Shown: positions 35,507-45,574 of the stretch, one piece after another
How the letters are laid out: every line of letters begins with the position of its first letter
Numbering within the stretch: the stretch's first letter is position 1
The notes under the pieces: generated by a model
What the model was told of the DNA's origin: nothing
The model's input: the letters and a program-made list of their open reading frames with translations, nothing else
The model's database searches: none
Position numbers and translations under genes: made by a program
Assembly: GCA_937981585.1 (NCBI GenBank)
Contig: CALJOA010000027.1
Location: 1-64,000, forward strand
Direction: 5' to 3'
Source: an uncultured Pirellulaceae bacterium
Lineage (GTDB): Bacteria; Planctomycetota; Planctomycetia; Pirellulales; Pirellulaceae
Length of the DNA stretch: 64,000 bases

Positions 35507-37519
35507 ATGAAAAAGCCCTGGCAAATCTGGACGGCTTTTTTGCTTTGCCTCAGCGCGCTGGTTTTGGCAATGCTCTGGCTAAGCTTCAAAACCATTGAGA
35601 TGGATCAGGCCAGAGAAAACGATCGTGTTGAAACCGAACAAGCTCGACGGCAGGCCGAACTGCAGGAACGAATCAGTAGTGCCCTTTATCGGATGGACTT
35701 GAAACTACTGCCACTGGTTTCCCTTGAGTCGTCGCGTCCGCATTACCTTTACGAACCCTTCTACGAAGTCTCCAATCCTACCGTCATTCCATCGTCGGGC
35801 CGTGGTGGCAATGACCTACAACAACAAACCGTTGGTGGTGGCTCGGAGGAGGGGTATCCAAAAGTCCCGTCTCCACTGCTAATCGAAACGCCAGAGTTTG
35901 TGTTGCTTCATTTTCAGCTTCGCGCCGACAAGTCGATTGCTTCGCCACAGAACCCAACTGGATTAGATCGTTCGCGAGCTCAGGAAATGCTTGGCAAAGC
36001 GTTCGCTCACCAACCGATTGCTGAAAGGCTTCAACATGCCAAGCAATTTTGTTTGTATGAGACGTTGATTGATCGTTGCCCGGGCGTCGAAACCGCCCCT
36101 GATTTTGAACCTCCAAAAGGCCAGCAGCTCGTTCAAAGTGTTCAGCAATCTGGGAACTATTACAACAGTCCGGCCAACGACAAAGTCTCAGGCAATCTGG
36201 CTAGCCAGAGCTATCAAGTCGGACTTTCCCAGGGAGGCAAGGGTAGCAAAGTCGCAATTCAACAGGAGCGCAGCCAGATGCGCGCTAGTGACGAGTTCAA
36301 TCGTCGACTCGAAACTACTCGTAACCAAGTCGCGTCAGTCAACCAGAACACCATGCAGTACCAACTACAGGGACTTGGAGGTTACGGACAAAGTTACGGT
36401 GTCGAATCGCAGACCGATTCAGCAGACATCGGCTTTGTAGAGCAAGGCGTTATGCAACCCATTTGGATCGAGGACGAGCTGGTCCTGTTTCGACGAATCG
36501 ATGGCGACGGCGAGCCGGTATTTCAGTGTTGCTGGTTGGATTGGGAGGAAATTCAAAACAACCTGCGAACCGAAGTTGCTGATTTGCTACCAGAAGTCGA
36601 TTTCGAACCAGTCAAAGCCGACACCGATTTGCACGTCGGTACCGCGTTGACGACGCTTCCGATTCAACTCATCGTCGACAGCCAGAAACTTTTGTCCACA
36701 TTGTCGATCAACGATACAACGTCTGTTGTTGAAAAAGGCTCGGGGCTCAAGATGGCGCTGTTGCTTTCCTGGCTGGGAATCGGACTGGCAGCCGTTGCTT
36801 CTGCACTTCTGCTCAATGGCGTCATGAAACTGAGCGAGCGACGGGCATCGTTTGTTTCGGCTGTGACTCATGAACTTCGCACACCCTTAACAACATTCCG
36901 GATGTACTCCGAAATGCTGGCTGAGCGTATGGTTGCGCCTGAAAAACAACAGGAGTACGCCAACACGTTGAGGATTCAAGCCGATCGGCTTTCACATCTG
37001 GTTGAAAACGTATTGCAGTTCGCCAGACTCGAGCGAAGCTCCGTTGTACCACACTCAGAACGAGTCCAGGTTCGCGATTTGATCGACCGGTTCTCAGCGC
37101 GTCTCACTGAGCGAGCCACCGAATCGGACATGAAGCTCTCGATCATGATCGACGATACTCTGTCCGATACTTCTGTTCAGACTCATCCGGCCAGTGTGGA
37201 ACAGATTCTTTTCAATCTGGTCGACAACGCTTGTAAATACGCCAAACCAAATTCGAAGAATGTGATTGAGCTTAGTTGCAAACGTGCTGGCAGCTCATTG
37301 CAGATCTCAGTTCGCGATTATGGACCGGGCGTCGCCCCTAAGTTCAAGAAAACGATGTTCCAACCATTCAGCAAATCCGATATCGACGCCGCCAATTCTG
37401 CGCCTGGCGTTGGATTGGGTTTGGCACTTTGTCGCAGAATGGCTCGCTCTCAAGGCGGTCGACTGTTCCACGAATCACAAACCGACGGCGCCCAATTTGT
37501 GGTTGAGTTGCCGCTTTAA
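35507..37519 (+). CDS. sensor histidine kinase with large extracytoplasmic domain
   Basis: A 670-residue transmembrane kinase. The ATG at 35507 lies just after the regulator stop and behind AGGTGGGAGA, better than longer starts inside that gene. Helix 1 (about 6-28) and helix 2 (about 410-432, MALLLSWLGIGLAAVASALLL) bracket a sensor region of about 380 residues rich in Gln, Ser and Gly, with no family I recognise. Then the HisKA box FVSAVTHELRTPLTTFRMYSEML, N box NLVDNACKYAKPNS, G boxes DYGPGVAP and GVGLGLALCRRMA. It phosphorylates the preceding regulator. The position after an L,D-transpeptidase hints at envelope sensing, but this is inference. Confidence 0.92.
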   Translation: MKKPWQIWTAFLLCLSALVLAMLWLSFKTIEMDQARENDRVETEQARRQAELQERISSALYRMDLKLLPLVSLESSRPHYLYEPFYEVSNPTVIPSSGRGGNDLQQQTVGGGSEEGYPKVPSPLLIETPEFVLLHFQLRADKSIASPQNPTGLDRSRAQEMLGKAFAHQPIAERLQHAKQFCLYETLIDRCPGVETAPDFEPPKGQQLVQSVQQSGNYYNSPANDKVSGNLASQSYQVGLSQGGKGSKVAIQQERSQMRASDEFNRRLETTRNQVASVNQNTMQYQLQGLGGYGQSYGVESQTDSADIGFVEQGVMQPIWIEDELVLFRRIDGDGEPVFQCCWLDWEEIQNNLRTEVADLLPEVDFEPVKADTDLHVGTALTTLPIQLIVDSQKLLSTLSINDTTSVVEKGSGLKMALLLSWLGIGLAAVASALLLNGVMKLSERRASFVSAVTHELRTPLTTFRMYSEMLAERMVAPEKQQEYANTLRIQADRLSHLVENVLQFARLERSSVVPHSERVQVRDLIDRFSARLTERATESDMKLSIMIDDTLSDTSVQTHPASVEQILFNLVDNACKYAKPNSKNVIELSCKRAGSSLQISVRDYGPGVAPKFKKTMFQPFSKSDIDAANSAPGVGLGLALCRRMARSQGGRLFHESQTDGAQFVVELPL

Positions 37520-37606
37520 TGTGATAGCCGTTTTGCTGTTGTCGGTTTCCAAACTACGCCCGTAAAATGTCGGTTTGCATTTTTCAAACCTTACTGCGGG
37601 CGATTC

Positions 37607-39511
37607 ATGTCGAGTTTACGAACGATCTATTTTCTTTTGTTGATTGGCCTGTTCTGTTTCGCCGGACCGATTGATTCGACATCGGCACAATTCCAACAGG
37701 CTTACGTCAACTCGATCGAGCAAACTTATAAAAAGCAATCGGTTCGCATCCCGATGCGAGATGGAAAGACGCTTTACACGACCATCTACGCGCCGCGTGA
37801 TACGTCGCGACAATATCCGATCCTGATCAATCGGACTCCGTACAGTGTTCAGCCCTACGACGACAATCTCTACCCGGGTCGTGTGGGACCATCGAGATAC
37901 ATGGAATCAGATGGCTACATTTTTGTGCATCAGGATGTTCGTGGTCGCTGGATGTCAGAAGGCCGTTTCGACAATATGCGGCCCAACATTCCTGGCAATG
38001 ACACTGATCAGATCGACGAAAGCACCGACACTTACGATACGATCGAGTGGTTGCTCAAACGCGTCAAGAATCACAATGGAAACGTTGGCATGTGGGGAAT
38101 TTCCTACCCAGGATTCTACGCGGCGGCGGCGCTTCCAGATCATCATCCGGCGCTCAAAGCCGTTTCGCCCCAAGCTCCGATCTCCGACTTTTTCTTTGAC
38201 GACTTTCACCATCACGGGGCATATCTGCTGAGCTATTTCGTCGCCACATCGACGTTTGGCTATCAACACAACGGCCCAACGCCACAGAAATGGTATACGT
38301 CGATCGATACGACAGGTCAGGACCCTTGGAGTTTTTACGTGAATCTGGGCTCAATGAGCCAGGCCAGTCGGCTGTTCGATGACAAGAACTTCTTCTGGCG
38401 ACAGATTGTCGAACATCCCAACTACGACAGCTTTTGGCAGAATCGAGCGATCATTCCTCATCTGAAGAATATCAAAGCTAATGTCATGACAGTCGGAGGA
38501 TTCTATGATGCTGAGGATCTTTACGGTCCGCTCAATGTCTATCGCGCGATCGAGGAGAATAACCCGGACACGTTCAATGTACTCGTGATGGGCCCGTGGA
38601 GCCACGGCGACTGGGCAAGCGAAACTCCGTACGCGGTTGTTGGCAAAGTCAGTTACGGCGAGCGCGTTTCAGAAACGTACCAGAAGAACATCGAAGCTCC
38701 GTTCTTTCGCTACTTTCTCAAAGACTCCGGCGAACGACCAAAGTACGAAGCCCTGATGTTCGACACGGGTGTCAAGCGATGGCGAAAATTTTCGAAGTGG
38801 CCGCCAACGGGTGCTTCGACCAGCAAGTACTTCCTCCACGGCGATCGAACGTTGTCGACCAACGAACCTACCGCCACCGAGATCGACAAGACGCAATTCC
38901 TGAGCGACCCAGCCAATCCGGTTCCACACCGTCAACGCCAGGATATCAAGCTTGCTTTCACGCCGCGCGGCTACATGTCCGACGACCAGCGGTTTGCGTC
39001 AGCCAGACCTGATGTTCTCGTCTTTCAAACGCCTCCACTAACTGAACCGCTCCTAATCACGGGCGATATTCTTGCGAACTTGAAAGTCGCCACCACCGGT
39101 TCAGCAGCCGACTGGGTTGTCAAACTGATCGACGTTCTCCCTGACAACCATCCGTCTTATGTTCCCGGATCCGATGGCAGTTTGAACTTCTCCGGAGCCC
39201 AGTTGATGGTGCGAAGCGAAGTGATTCGTGGTCGGTTTCGAAACAGTTATGAAAATCCCGAGCCTTTTGTGCCCAACGAAATGGCAGAGATTAAATTGCC
39301 GTTGCAAGACGTGTGTCACACTTTTAAAGCCGGTCACCGGATCATGATTCATGTGCAAAGCACCTGGTTTCCGCTGATAGATCGAAATCCGCAAAAGTAC
39401 GTTGACAACATCTTCAAAGCCACGCCTGCCGACTTTATTCAGGCAACACATACGGTGTTCCATAAACCAGACGCACCCAGCTGGATTGAGCTGAAGGTTT
39501 TCAAGCCGTAG
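37607..39511 (+). CDS. secreted CocE/NonD-family serine hydrolase
   Basis: A 634-residue alpha/beta hydrolase of the X-Pro dipeptidyl-peptidase/cocaine-esterase type. A signal peptide (1-28) is followed by VRIPMRDGKTLYTTIYAPRD and DVRGRWMSEG. The nucleophile Ser166 lies in GMWGISYPGF, the acid in GGFYDAEDLYG, and the His in GPWSHGDW. The C-terminal jelly-roll domain (about 430-630) contains FQTPPLTEPLLITGDI and the FKAGHRIMIHVQSTWFP strand typical of the family. The true substrate (peptide, ester or antibiotic-like amide) cannot be read. It stands alone, about 90 bases after the sensor kinase, with repeat family A behind it. Confidence 0.9.
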   Translation: MSSLRTIYFLLLIGLFCFAGPIDSTSAQFQQAYVNSIEQTYKKQSVRIPMRDGKTLYTTIYAPRDTSRQYPILINRTPYSVQPYDDNLYPGRVGPSRYMESDGYIFVHQDVRGRWMSEGRFDNMRPNIPGNDTDQIDESTDTYDTIEWLLKRVKNHNGNVGMWGISYPGFYAAAALPDHHPALKAVSPQAPISDFFFDDFHHHGAYLLSYFVATSTFGYQHNGPTPQKWYTSIDTTGQDPWSFYVNLGSMSQASRLFDDKNFFWRQIVEHPNYDSFWQNRAIIPHLKNIKANVMTVGGFYDAEDLYGPLNVYRAIEENNPDTFNVLVMGPWSHGDWASETPYAVVGKVSYGERVSETYQKNIEAPFFRYFLKDSGERPKYEALMFDTGVKRWRKFSKWPPTGASTSKYFLHGDRTLSTNEPTATEIDKTQFLSDPANPVPHRQRQDIKLAFTPRGYMSDDQRFASARPDVLVFQTPPLTEPLLITGDILANLKVATTGSAADWVVKLIDVLPDNHPSYVPGSDGSLNFSGAQLMVRSEVIRGRFRNSYENPEPFVPNEMAEIKLPLQDVCHTFKAGHRIMIHVQSTWFPLIDRNPQKYVDNIFKATPADFIQATHTVFHKPDAPSWIELKVFKP

Positions 39512-39540
39512 TTTGAGATACCAGGATGCGATGGCTCGTT

Positions 39541-39626
<86 letters not shown>

Positions 39627-39719
39627 TTTAAGGTATGCGAACTTGGGTATGCGAACCTTGGGTATGCCTGAACTACTCCCTTGGTATCACGGAACTGAGA
39701 AGCACTTGTGCAGCAGTCG

Positions 39720-41891
39720 TCAACTCTTAACCGTTGCTTGATCCGGCTTGGTTTCAACATCGGTCAAACCCGTTTGCATCGTAAGCTTCATTCGGCACGC
39801 CCAGCGGCCGTTTGTATCGCCGACAACCGACCAATGCGGTTGAACACAAACGCATTGGTGCACCAACTCAAAACCGGATTCGGATTGACTGACCGTCTGG
39901 ACTGGATAAGTGAATATCCCGCCGACTTGATCAGTTTCAAGGTTCACCGAAAGGCCCAACCAACCGTCGGTCAACTTCAACTCGTTAACGTCGGTGAGAC
40001 TTAAAATCGAGCCAAGGTGGCCAAGGTTCTTTCCATCGGAACCCGAAAAGAACCTGTCGTCTTGGCCATCGGGAAGCCCCGCAAAATTAAATTCGACAGC
40101 AAACCGGAATTCTCTGTCTTTAGGGAGGCCCTCGATCAAGTAAGCGATTTCCAATTCGCTGACGCCTTCGTTGAGCGTAACGCCCTTCTTGATCGTCAAT
40201 GGAACACCCCACGCGTTGCCTTCACGCGTCATCATCACTTGATTCCGACCCGGGTTGCGGCGGATTTTCGCGATAAACTCGCCGTCAGCAAAATCTCCAC
40301 GCTCAGCGGCTCGACTTTCCTGAATCGCAAGCACATCGACATCATCGTCCCAAAAATGATCGATCAACATGTTTCGCAAGCGAAGATCGTACTGCAACCG
40401 CTCGTCAAGATCGGCTTGTTTGAACACCACGCGATCGTGAATGCTGGCGGCTTGTTCGCCATTTTCATTTTCGCCCTGGAGGACTTTGGCGTGATAAAGC
40501 TCTGGTCGTCGCTGAATTGCTGCGCCGAGATTGTGCCCAATCGACCTAAGATCGAGCTCGTAGATCTGCCCACCGGTTTGGGCGCTAATCCAAGCCACCA
40601 CTTGATCGTTGGCTAAACGAACTTCGGGTCGTCCATCGAAATTATAATCGTCGGTCGTCGTCTCAACCCATTTCGCGGGCCGACCCATCGCCGATTCAAG
40701 CAACGTTTCGGCAGCCAGAAGATGTTGATAAACCGCATTACGAAGGTGCGGCAAGTAGATTCCGCCGAATGCCCCGTGCCAGTAACTGCAGTTGCATTGA
40801 CCTTGATACAGGTGATCGGTTGCGCGTTTGACGACCGGTGAATCGGCGTCCTTCTCGATCGCCTTTTCCAACAGACTGCTAACGTACATCATCCGTGAGT
40901 ACATCTCGTTGGACTCAGGATATTTGACTTTGAAGTTTCGCCAAAATCCGCCACCAAAGAACGATTGAATCTGATTCCATCGAGGATCGTTCTCGAGCTG
41001 GTGAACAAGCTCGTCATATTCGACCTGCCGATTAACCGGCAGCGACCACTCTGTCATCTCGCGGTAGCTGGCATCGGGGAGGTAAACCTTGCCGCGGGGT
41101 GGCGTCGAGTCGATCGCTTCTTTGAGCGTCGAAGTCTTGAGCCAATCCTTGTTCTCGGTCAAAGCGGAGAAGAACTTCTCCAGCCAACCATCTTCATAGA
41201 CGTGCTTTTTCGTGTTGGGCCAGGTACCGAACTTTTCGCCATCGTCACCAAAAACAACAACGCTGTCAGGCGAACGCTCCGCCAACATCCGGCAGTGGTC
41301 AATGGTTTCCTGCGGCTCCGAAAACGGGATCAAGTAACGAAGGTGTTCACTGCCCGGGAAAACACAAATCGTCTTCCCTTCATCTTCGGCAACGAAATAG
41401 CCGGTCAACTGATCGTTCTTTAATCCGGATCGTCGGAAGTGATAGTCATCCAGAACGGTGTACCCAATTCCGGCTTCTGCGATCGAATCCGTGAGGCAGG
41501 ATTCCCAGACTCGCTCTGGCATCCACATCCCATGGACTTTGGAACACACGCGATCCTCAAGCCATTTGGAGAACTGTGAAATCTGCCCCACCCGATCACG
41601 CTGGGGAATCATTGGCAGGATGGCTTCGTAAAATGCTCCGCCAACAATTTCAACTCGACCGACTTCCACCAGTTGGGAGATTCGATTGAGATAGTCGGGA
41701 TGCGTCGTCTCCAGCCACTTCATCAACGGACCGCTAGTGTGCAACGAAATCTTCAGATCCGTGTACGACTCAAACACATCCAGAAATGGCAGATAGCTGT
41801 CTTGGTATGCCGCTTCGAAAACGCCGTCGAAATTACCGACCGGCTGGTGATTATGAAGGACTAGGCAAAGTTGAATTTGTGGGTTGCTCAT
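39720..41891 (-). CDS. GH57 4-alpha-glucanotransferase / alpha-amylase
   Basis: A 723-residue GH57 enzyme. The ATG at 41891 gives the family N-terminus (MSNPQIQLCLVLHNHQPVGN); the frame stays open further upstream but without conservation. Catalytic residues fit the Thermococcus litoralis enzyme: Glu126 in MWMPERVWE and Asp216 in VFGDDGEKFG. The C-terminal half contains the DUF1925- and DUF1926-type beta domains (AETLLESAMGRPAKWVETTTDDYNFDG...; WGVPLTIKKGVTLNEG). It transfers or hydrolyses alpha-1,4-glucan chains in the cytoplasm. GlgA and a GalT-like transferase follow nearby, consistent with glycogen turnover. Confidence 0.92.
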   Translation of the reverse strand: MSNPQIQLCLVLHNHQPVGNFDGVFEAAYQDSYLPFLDVFESYTDLKISLHTSGPLMKWLETTHPDYLNRISQLVEVGRVEIVGGAFYEAILPMIPQRDRVGQISQFSKWLEDRVCSKVHGMWMPERVWESCLTDSIAEAGIGYTVLDDYHFRRSGLKNDQLTGYFVAEDEGKTICVFPGSEHLRYLIPFSEPQETIDHCRMLAERSPDSVVVFGDDGEKFGTWPNTKKHVYEDGWLEKFFSALTENKDWLKTSTLKEAIDSTPPRGKVYLPDASYREMTEWSLPVNRQVEYDELVHQLENDPRWNQIQSFFGGGFWRNFKVKYPESNEMYSRMMYVSSLLEKAIEKDADSPVVKRATDHLYQGQCNCSYWHGAFGGIYLPHLRNAVYQHLLAAETLLESAMGRPAKWVETTTDDYNFDGRPEVRLANDQVVAWISAQTGGQIYELDLRSIGHNLGAAIQRRPELYHAKVLQGENENGEQAASIHDRVVFKQADLDERLQYDLRLRNMLIDHFWDDDVDVLAIQESRAAERGDFADGEFIAKIRRNPGRNQVMMTREGNAWGVPLTIKKGVTLNEGVSELEIAYLIEGLPKDREFRFAVEFNFAGLPDGQDDRFFSGSDGKNLGHLGSILSLTDVNELKLTDGWLGLSVNLETDQVGGIFTYPVQTVSQSESGFELVHQCVCVQPHWSVVGDTNGRWACRMKLTMQTGLTDVETKPDQATVKS

Positions 41892-42358
41892 TGAGTCGAT
41901 TCGACGGGAACTACTTGTCAGCGGATGTGCAGGTGGCGCTTTTGATTTCAAAAGACGCTTTGTAGTAATGGCATCGGCAACTGTCAGCACCGATTGAACT
42001 CTGTTTTACCGTATTTGAATCGAGTCAAAAGGTGGAAACGGCAGACGACAGAAAATTGGGACAATTATTCGATTCGATTCATCAGTATCGACCCAGAAAC
42101 TCTTGGTGACCGGCACAGATTGCCGAAGCAAGAACCAATTCGGAATGGCGAATCGTGTGGCACATCCTGCACATCGAGACAACTAAAGAACTGTTCTCTT
42201 AGAAGACTGATCCTGGGGAAAAGCCCGAGCTACCGGCAAGGGTTCCAACATTCCACTCGATGTTCCAACGTCAAAGCAATTTTGTTGGTCAGGGCATTTA
42301 CTCTGTGTTAACGTATTGGCTTGAGAATATATTTAACAGAAACGGAAGAAGGACTTCG
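41892..42358. other. intergenic region between divergent genes, no gene seen
   Basis: About 465 bases separate the minus-strand GH57 gene from a plus-strand small membrane protein. Open frames exist in all directions but lack start signals and coding character. Promoters for both genes must be here; I cannot place them with confidence. Confidence 0.45.
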
Positions 42359-42757
42359 ATGATTGCACTCGCGCTAACGATTTGGGGCATTGTTATTTTG
42401 GTCAAACGCAAGGTCTCATTGACGAAGCAAAAGATCTGCACCGGCGGTCCGGCGATTGCGATTGGCGCCCTTTTCGTGGGTATCTTTCCGATTTCGTTGG
42501 CGGTTGGAATCGTGATCGGTATTGTTCTGGTAGCGACAGGTGCTGATCCGGCGTTCCTGATGGACTATGCGATATTTTTTGACTTAGGCGTTCTCGCACT
42601 TATCGTGATCACCGCATTCGTGATCGCTTCGATTTACGGTCGTTCAGAAGAAGAATTGAACCGGCAGAAACTTGCACAAAATCGACCAGCTGGCTCCAAG
42701 CCAAATTTCCAACCATCGAACTCGTCGAACCCCTTCGAGCCACCAGCGGCAAATTAG
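42359..42757 (+). CDS. small polytopic membrane protein, unknown function
   Basis: A 132-residue protein. AGAAGGA lies about five bases before the ATG at 42359 and favours this start over upstream options. Three hydrophobic helices are predicted: about 1-14 (ALTIWGIVILV), 28-55 (GGPAIAIGALFVGIFPISLAVGIVIGIVLVATG) and 66-88 (IFFDLGVLALIVITAFVIASIY). The C-terminus is a polar Asn/Pro/Ser tail (FQPSNSSNPFEPPAAN). I recognise no family. The end faces the galT-like gene convergently. Confidence 0.65.
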   Translation: MIALALTIWGIVILVKRKVSLTKQKICTGGPAIAIGALFVGIFPISLAVGIVIGIVLVATGADPAFLMDYAIFFDLGVLALIVITAFVIASIYGRSEEELNRQKLAQNRPAGSKPNFQPSNSSNPFEPPAAN

Positions 42758-42831
42758 TCGCTCAGACAGACAAACAGAACGGCTAATTAAACAATGGCAC
42801 GCTGTACGGACCATTGATAGCAGTGACAACA

Positions 42832-43833
42832 CTAGGACCGCAACTGCTCTGCTGCTGATTCGGGCGGTACCGGATTGACCCAGATATCAGTTCCCAATTC
42901 AAATCCCGCCCCTTTGGTCAGCCGAGGCAGAAGCTCGACAAACCAGTTGCTTCGATCTCCTGCAAACGGATCAAGGTGCAACAAAAGATTGTACGCCGGC
43001 TCCTGTATTTGTGACTCAAGCATTGTTACGACTTGCCGGCAATGCTGGGCAAGCTCAGCCAACCCTTGAGAATCAAGATCGAGATAACCGGATCTGGTGT
43101 CTCGCGGAATGATCCGGACTTGAAAAGGGCTACGACTGGCAAATGGGCAGACGACGCAAAAAGCATCGGTCAACGTTACGATTCGCTCCGACTGCTCGAT
43201 TTCCCAATTCATCAACGACTCAATCAATGAACAGCCATGTTTTTGACGATGGGACTGGTCTCGATCGAAACGGTTCTGAAGATGGCTGCTGACAACCGGA
43301 GATCCAATCAGTTGCATGTGGATGTGACCCAGTGAAGCACCAGCGGCAAAGCGACAATTCATGAACAACATCGCATGCTTAACGCCGTCCATCGAATTCA
43401 AGTCTGCAATCCGGTCCTGTGCGACTTTCAGCGCCAGTCGCAACTCCTGGTCATTCAACTCACTGATGGAAGTAATATGTCGAGGCGAAGGAATGATTAA
43501 TTCCTGAACACCATATCCCGAATTCGATTCGCATATTTCTGACTGGCCTGCGCCAGAAACTGCTGGATGACTTGCTGAACCGTTGCGAGAAAAAGAAGGG
43601 TATTTATTGGGAACCACCCTGACCATCCAGGCTTTGGGATCACTGAGCGGTGTTCCGTTCTCGTCGTAGTGCGCAATCGCAGCAGGAGTCTGCTCCTCAT
43701 TGCCTTTGCAAAACGGACACAGCAACTGCTGCCTACGTTGTTCGATCGGAACGAACTCCATCGGACGCTGAATTCGATTCTTCGCGATGGCCACCCATTG
43801 GTCATTGATCGGATCGTGACGCAGGTCGGACAT
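42832..43833 (-). CDS. galT: GalT-like hexose-1-phosphate uridylyl/adenylyltransferase
   Basis: A 333-residue HIT-superfamily nucleotidyltransferase. It begins LRHDPINDQWVAIAKNR. A zinc site is seen at CPFC (Cys39, Cys42), and the family block VRVVPNKYPSF lies at 71-81. The active site is GHIHMQ with His170, His172 and Gln174, where typical GalT has HPHGQ. The reaction would be UMP transfer between UDP-glucose and galactose-1-phosphate, but some relatives are ADP-glucose phosphorylases. With glgA 23 bases from its start codon on the same strand and a glucanotransferase near, an ADP-glucose role is a serious alternative. No galK or galE is present. Confidence 0.85.
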   Translation of the reverse strand: MSDLRHDPINDQWVAIAKNRIQRPMEFVPIEQRRQQLLCPFCKGNEEQTPAAIAHYDENGTPLSDPKAWMVRVVPNKYPSFSRNGSASHPAVSGAGQSEICESNSGYGVQELIIPSPRHITSISELNDQELRLALKVAQDRIADLNSMDGVKHAMLFMNCRFAAGASLGHIHMQLIGSPVVSSHLQNRFDRDQSHRQKHGCSLIESLMNWEIEQSERIVTLTDAFCVVCPFASRSPFQVRIIPRDTRSGYLDLDSQGLAELAQHCRQVVTMLESQIQEPAYNLLLHLDPFAGDRSNWFVELLPRLTKGAGFELGTDIWVNPVPPESAAEQLRS

Positions 43834-43856
43834 ACGAGTGGTTACCGTCGATTCTG

Positions 43857-45350
43857 TTATTTAAGTGATTTGGAAACTACGGTTTTTTTGTAGAGCTCTT
43901 CGTACTTCCTTGCACTCGTCGTCCAGGACCAGTCTTTTGTCATTCCGTTGATGACCAGCTGATTCCAACCCTTGCGATCCTCATTGTACATCCGCAACGA
44001 CTTGGAAAGCGCCGCCTCAAGCCCAGCCGAGGTAAATTCCTCAAAACTAAACCCCGTCGCTGTGTTGTTCTCGAGATTCTCCTGAGTCGCATTGATAACG
44101 GTATCGGCAAGTCCACCAGTCCGCCGCACGACTGGAACCGTTCCGTAAGCCATGCTGTACATCTGATTGAGACCGCAAGGTTCGTAACGGCTGGGCATCA
44201 CAAACATGTCTGCTCCAGCTTCGATTTGGTGGGCCAGTTCATTCGAAAAACCAAGCGTCAAACCAAGCTTGTTAGGATGCAATCGATGAAGCGTCGTCAA
44301 GACATGATGGTAGTCGGGGTCTCCCGTTCCCAGAATCACCCACTGAGCATCAACCGACTTCAACCACTGACGAAGGATAGGAAGTATCAACGACCAACCC
44401 TTCTGCTCGGCCAACCGGCCAACGATCCCGATCAAGGGCACGTTTGGATCAACCGCTAATTTGTTTTGAACCTGCAATTCATGTTTGCATTTTGCTTTGC
44501 CCGGACTTCCCGACGCGACGTCGAAGTTGGCGTCGAAATTGGTTGGAATCAATTTATCGGTCGCTGGATTCCAATCCGCAGTATCGATGCCGTTGAGAAT
44601 CCCGGATAATCGGTCCACTCGATCTTGAAGAATCCCTTCGAGCCCACAACCTTGTTCTGCGCCTTGAATCTCAACGGCGTACGTCGGACTGACTGTGTTG
44701 ATTGAATCCGCAAACGCGATTCCGGTTTTCAAGAGATTCAATCGACCGTGAAACTCCATCTCTTGCCAGTTGAAATATTTGGCATCCAACCCAGATACAG
44801 CCAATTTTTCGTAGTCGAACAAACCCTGATACGCCAAGTTGTGAATCGTAATCAGCGACGCGATGTCTTGATAAAGCGGATTCTCGGAGTACTCACATTT
44901 CAGTAGCGCTGGAATCAATCCGGTTTGCCAATCATTGCAATGAATCAAATCGGGTTGGAGGTCTAGCAAGCGCACCGATTCCAAAACGCTTCGGCAAAAG
45001 AAAGTGAATCGCTCGCAGTTATCTGCATAGTCGCTACCTTGCTCACCGTACAAGGCGTCTCGTTGAAAGTATTCCGTGTGATCGACGAGATAGAGATCGA
45101 CATTGCTATCGGGAAGCGTGCTTTTGAGAAGCCGCCCATTTTCGAGTTCGCTGCCGATCGGAATCTCGAGTGTCGTCGCAGTCTTCTCAACCTCAAGGCC
45201 CGCTTTGAGAGCCGCTTGATAGGCCGGCATAAAAACGGTGACCTCGTGGCCAAGCTTTTCCAGCTCCCGGGGCAAAGCACCTGCGACATCAGCCAAGCCA
45301 CCTGTTTTGGCAAACGGCACAACCTCACTACTAGCCAGAAGAATTTTCAT
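43857..45350 (-). CDS. glgA: glycogen synthase (ADP-glucose, GT5)
   Basis: A 497-residue GT5 glycogen synthase. The ATG at 45350 gives MKILLASSEVVPFAKTGGLADVAGALP with the substrate Lys-x-Gly-Gly motif. Other blocks: HCNDWQTGLIPALLK, TIHNLAYQG, NTVSPTYAVEIQ, GIVGRLAEQKGWSLI and MPSRYEPCGLNQMYSMAYGTVPVVRRTGGLADTV, which holds the C-terminal catalytic Glu. It extends alpha-1,4-glucan from ADP-glucose. It is upstream of the galT-like gene in a probable operon. No glgC or glgB is in the window. Confidence 0.95.
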   Translation of the reverse strand: MKILLASSEVVPFAKTGGLADVAGALPRELEKLGHEVTVFMPAYQAALKAGLEVEKTATTLEIPIGSELENGRLLKSTLPDSNVDLYLVDHTEYFQRDALYGEQGSDYADNCERFTFFCRSVLESVRLLDLQPDLIHCNDWQTGLIPALLKCEYSENPLYQDIASLITIHNLAYQGLFDYEKLAVSGLDAKYFNWQEMEFHGRLNLLKTGIAFADSINTVSPTYAVEIQGAEQGCGLEGILQDRVDRLSGILNGIDTADWNPATDKLIPTNFDANFDVASGSPGKAKCKHELQVQNKLAVDPNVPLIGIVGRLAEQKGWSLILPILRQWLKSVDAQWVILGTGDPDYHHVLTTLHRLHPNKLGLTLGFSNELAHQIEAGADMFVMPSRYEPCGLNQMYSMAYGTVPVVRRTGGLADTVINATQENLENNTATGFSFEEFTSAGLEAALSKSLRMYNEDRKGWNQLVINGMTKDWSWTTSARKYEELYKKTVVSKSLK

Positions 45351-45574
45351 AGATGGAGAGATCACTTGGCCTTGATTTGCAACAGTTCGAATCCGACTAT
45401 CGAACAGGCATATCGTATTTCATAACCGCGAGAATTCGTATACCGACTTGGCAAAAAAGATCGGCAAGAAGGCAAAATCGGCATACGTCTTTGGTACTAC
45501 CACACGGGAGTGACTAAATAATCGTTGGCGCATACAACTGACCAATGAAACGCCTAACGAACGCGAAGTTGGCG

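Noticed and set aside
41994-42311. Plus-strand open frame of 105 codons upstream of the small membrane protein
   Set aside because: Arg/Ser-rich product with no family; it looks like an untranslated leader or promoter region.
42832-45350. A complete Leloir galactose pathway
   Set aside because: Only a GalT-like gene is present; no galK, galE or galM is seen in the window.
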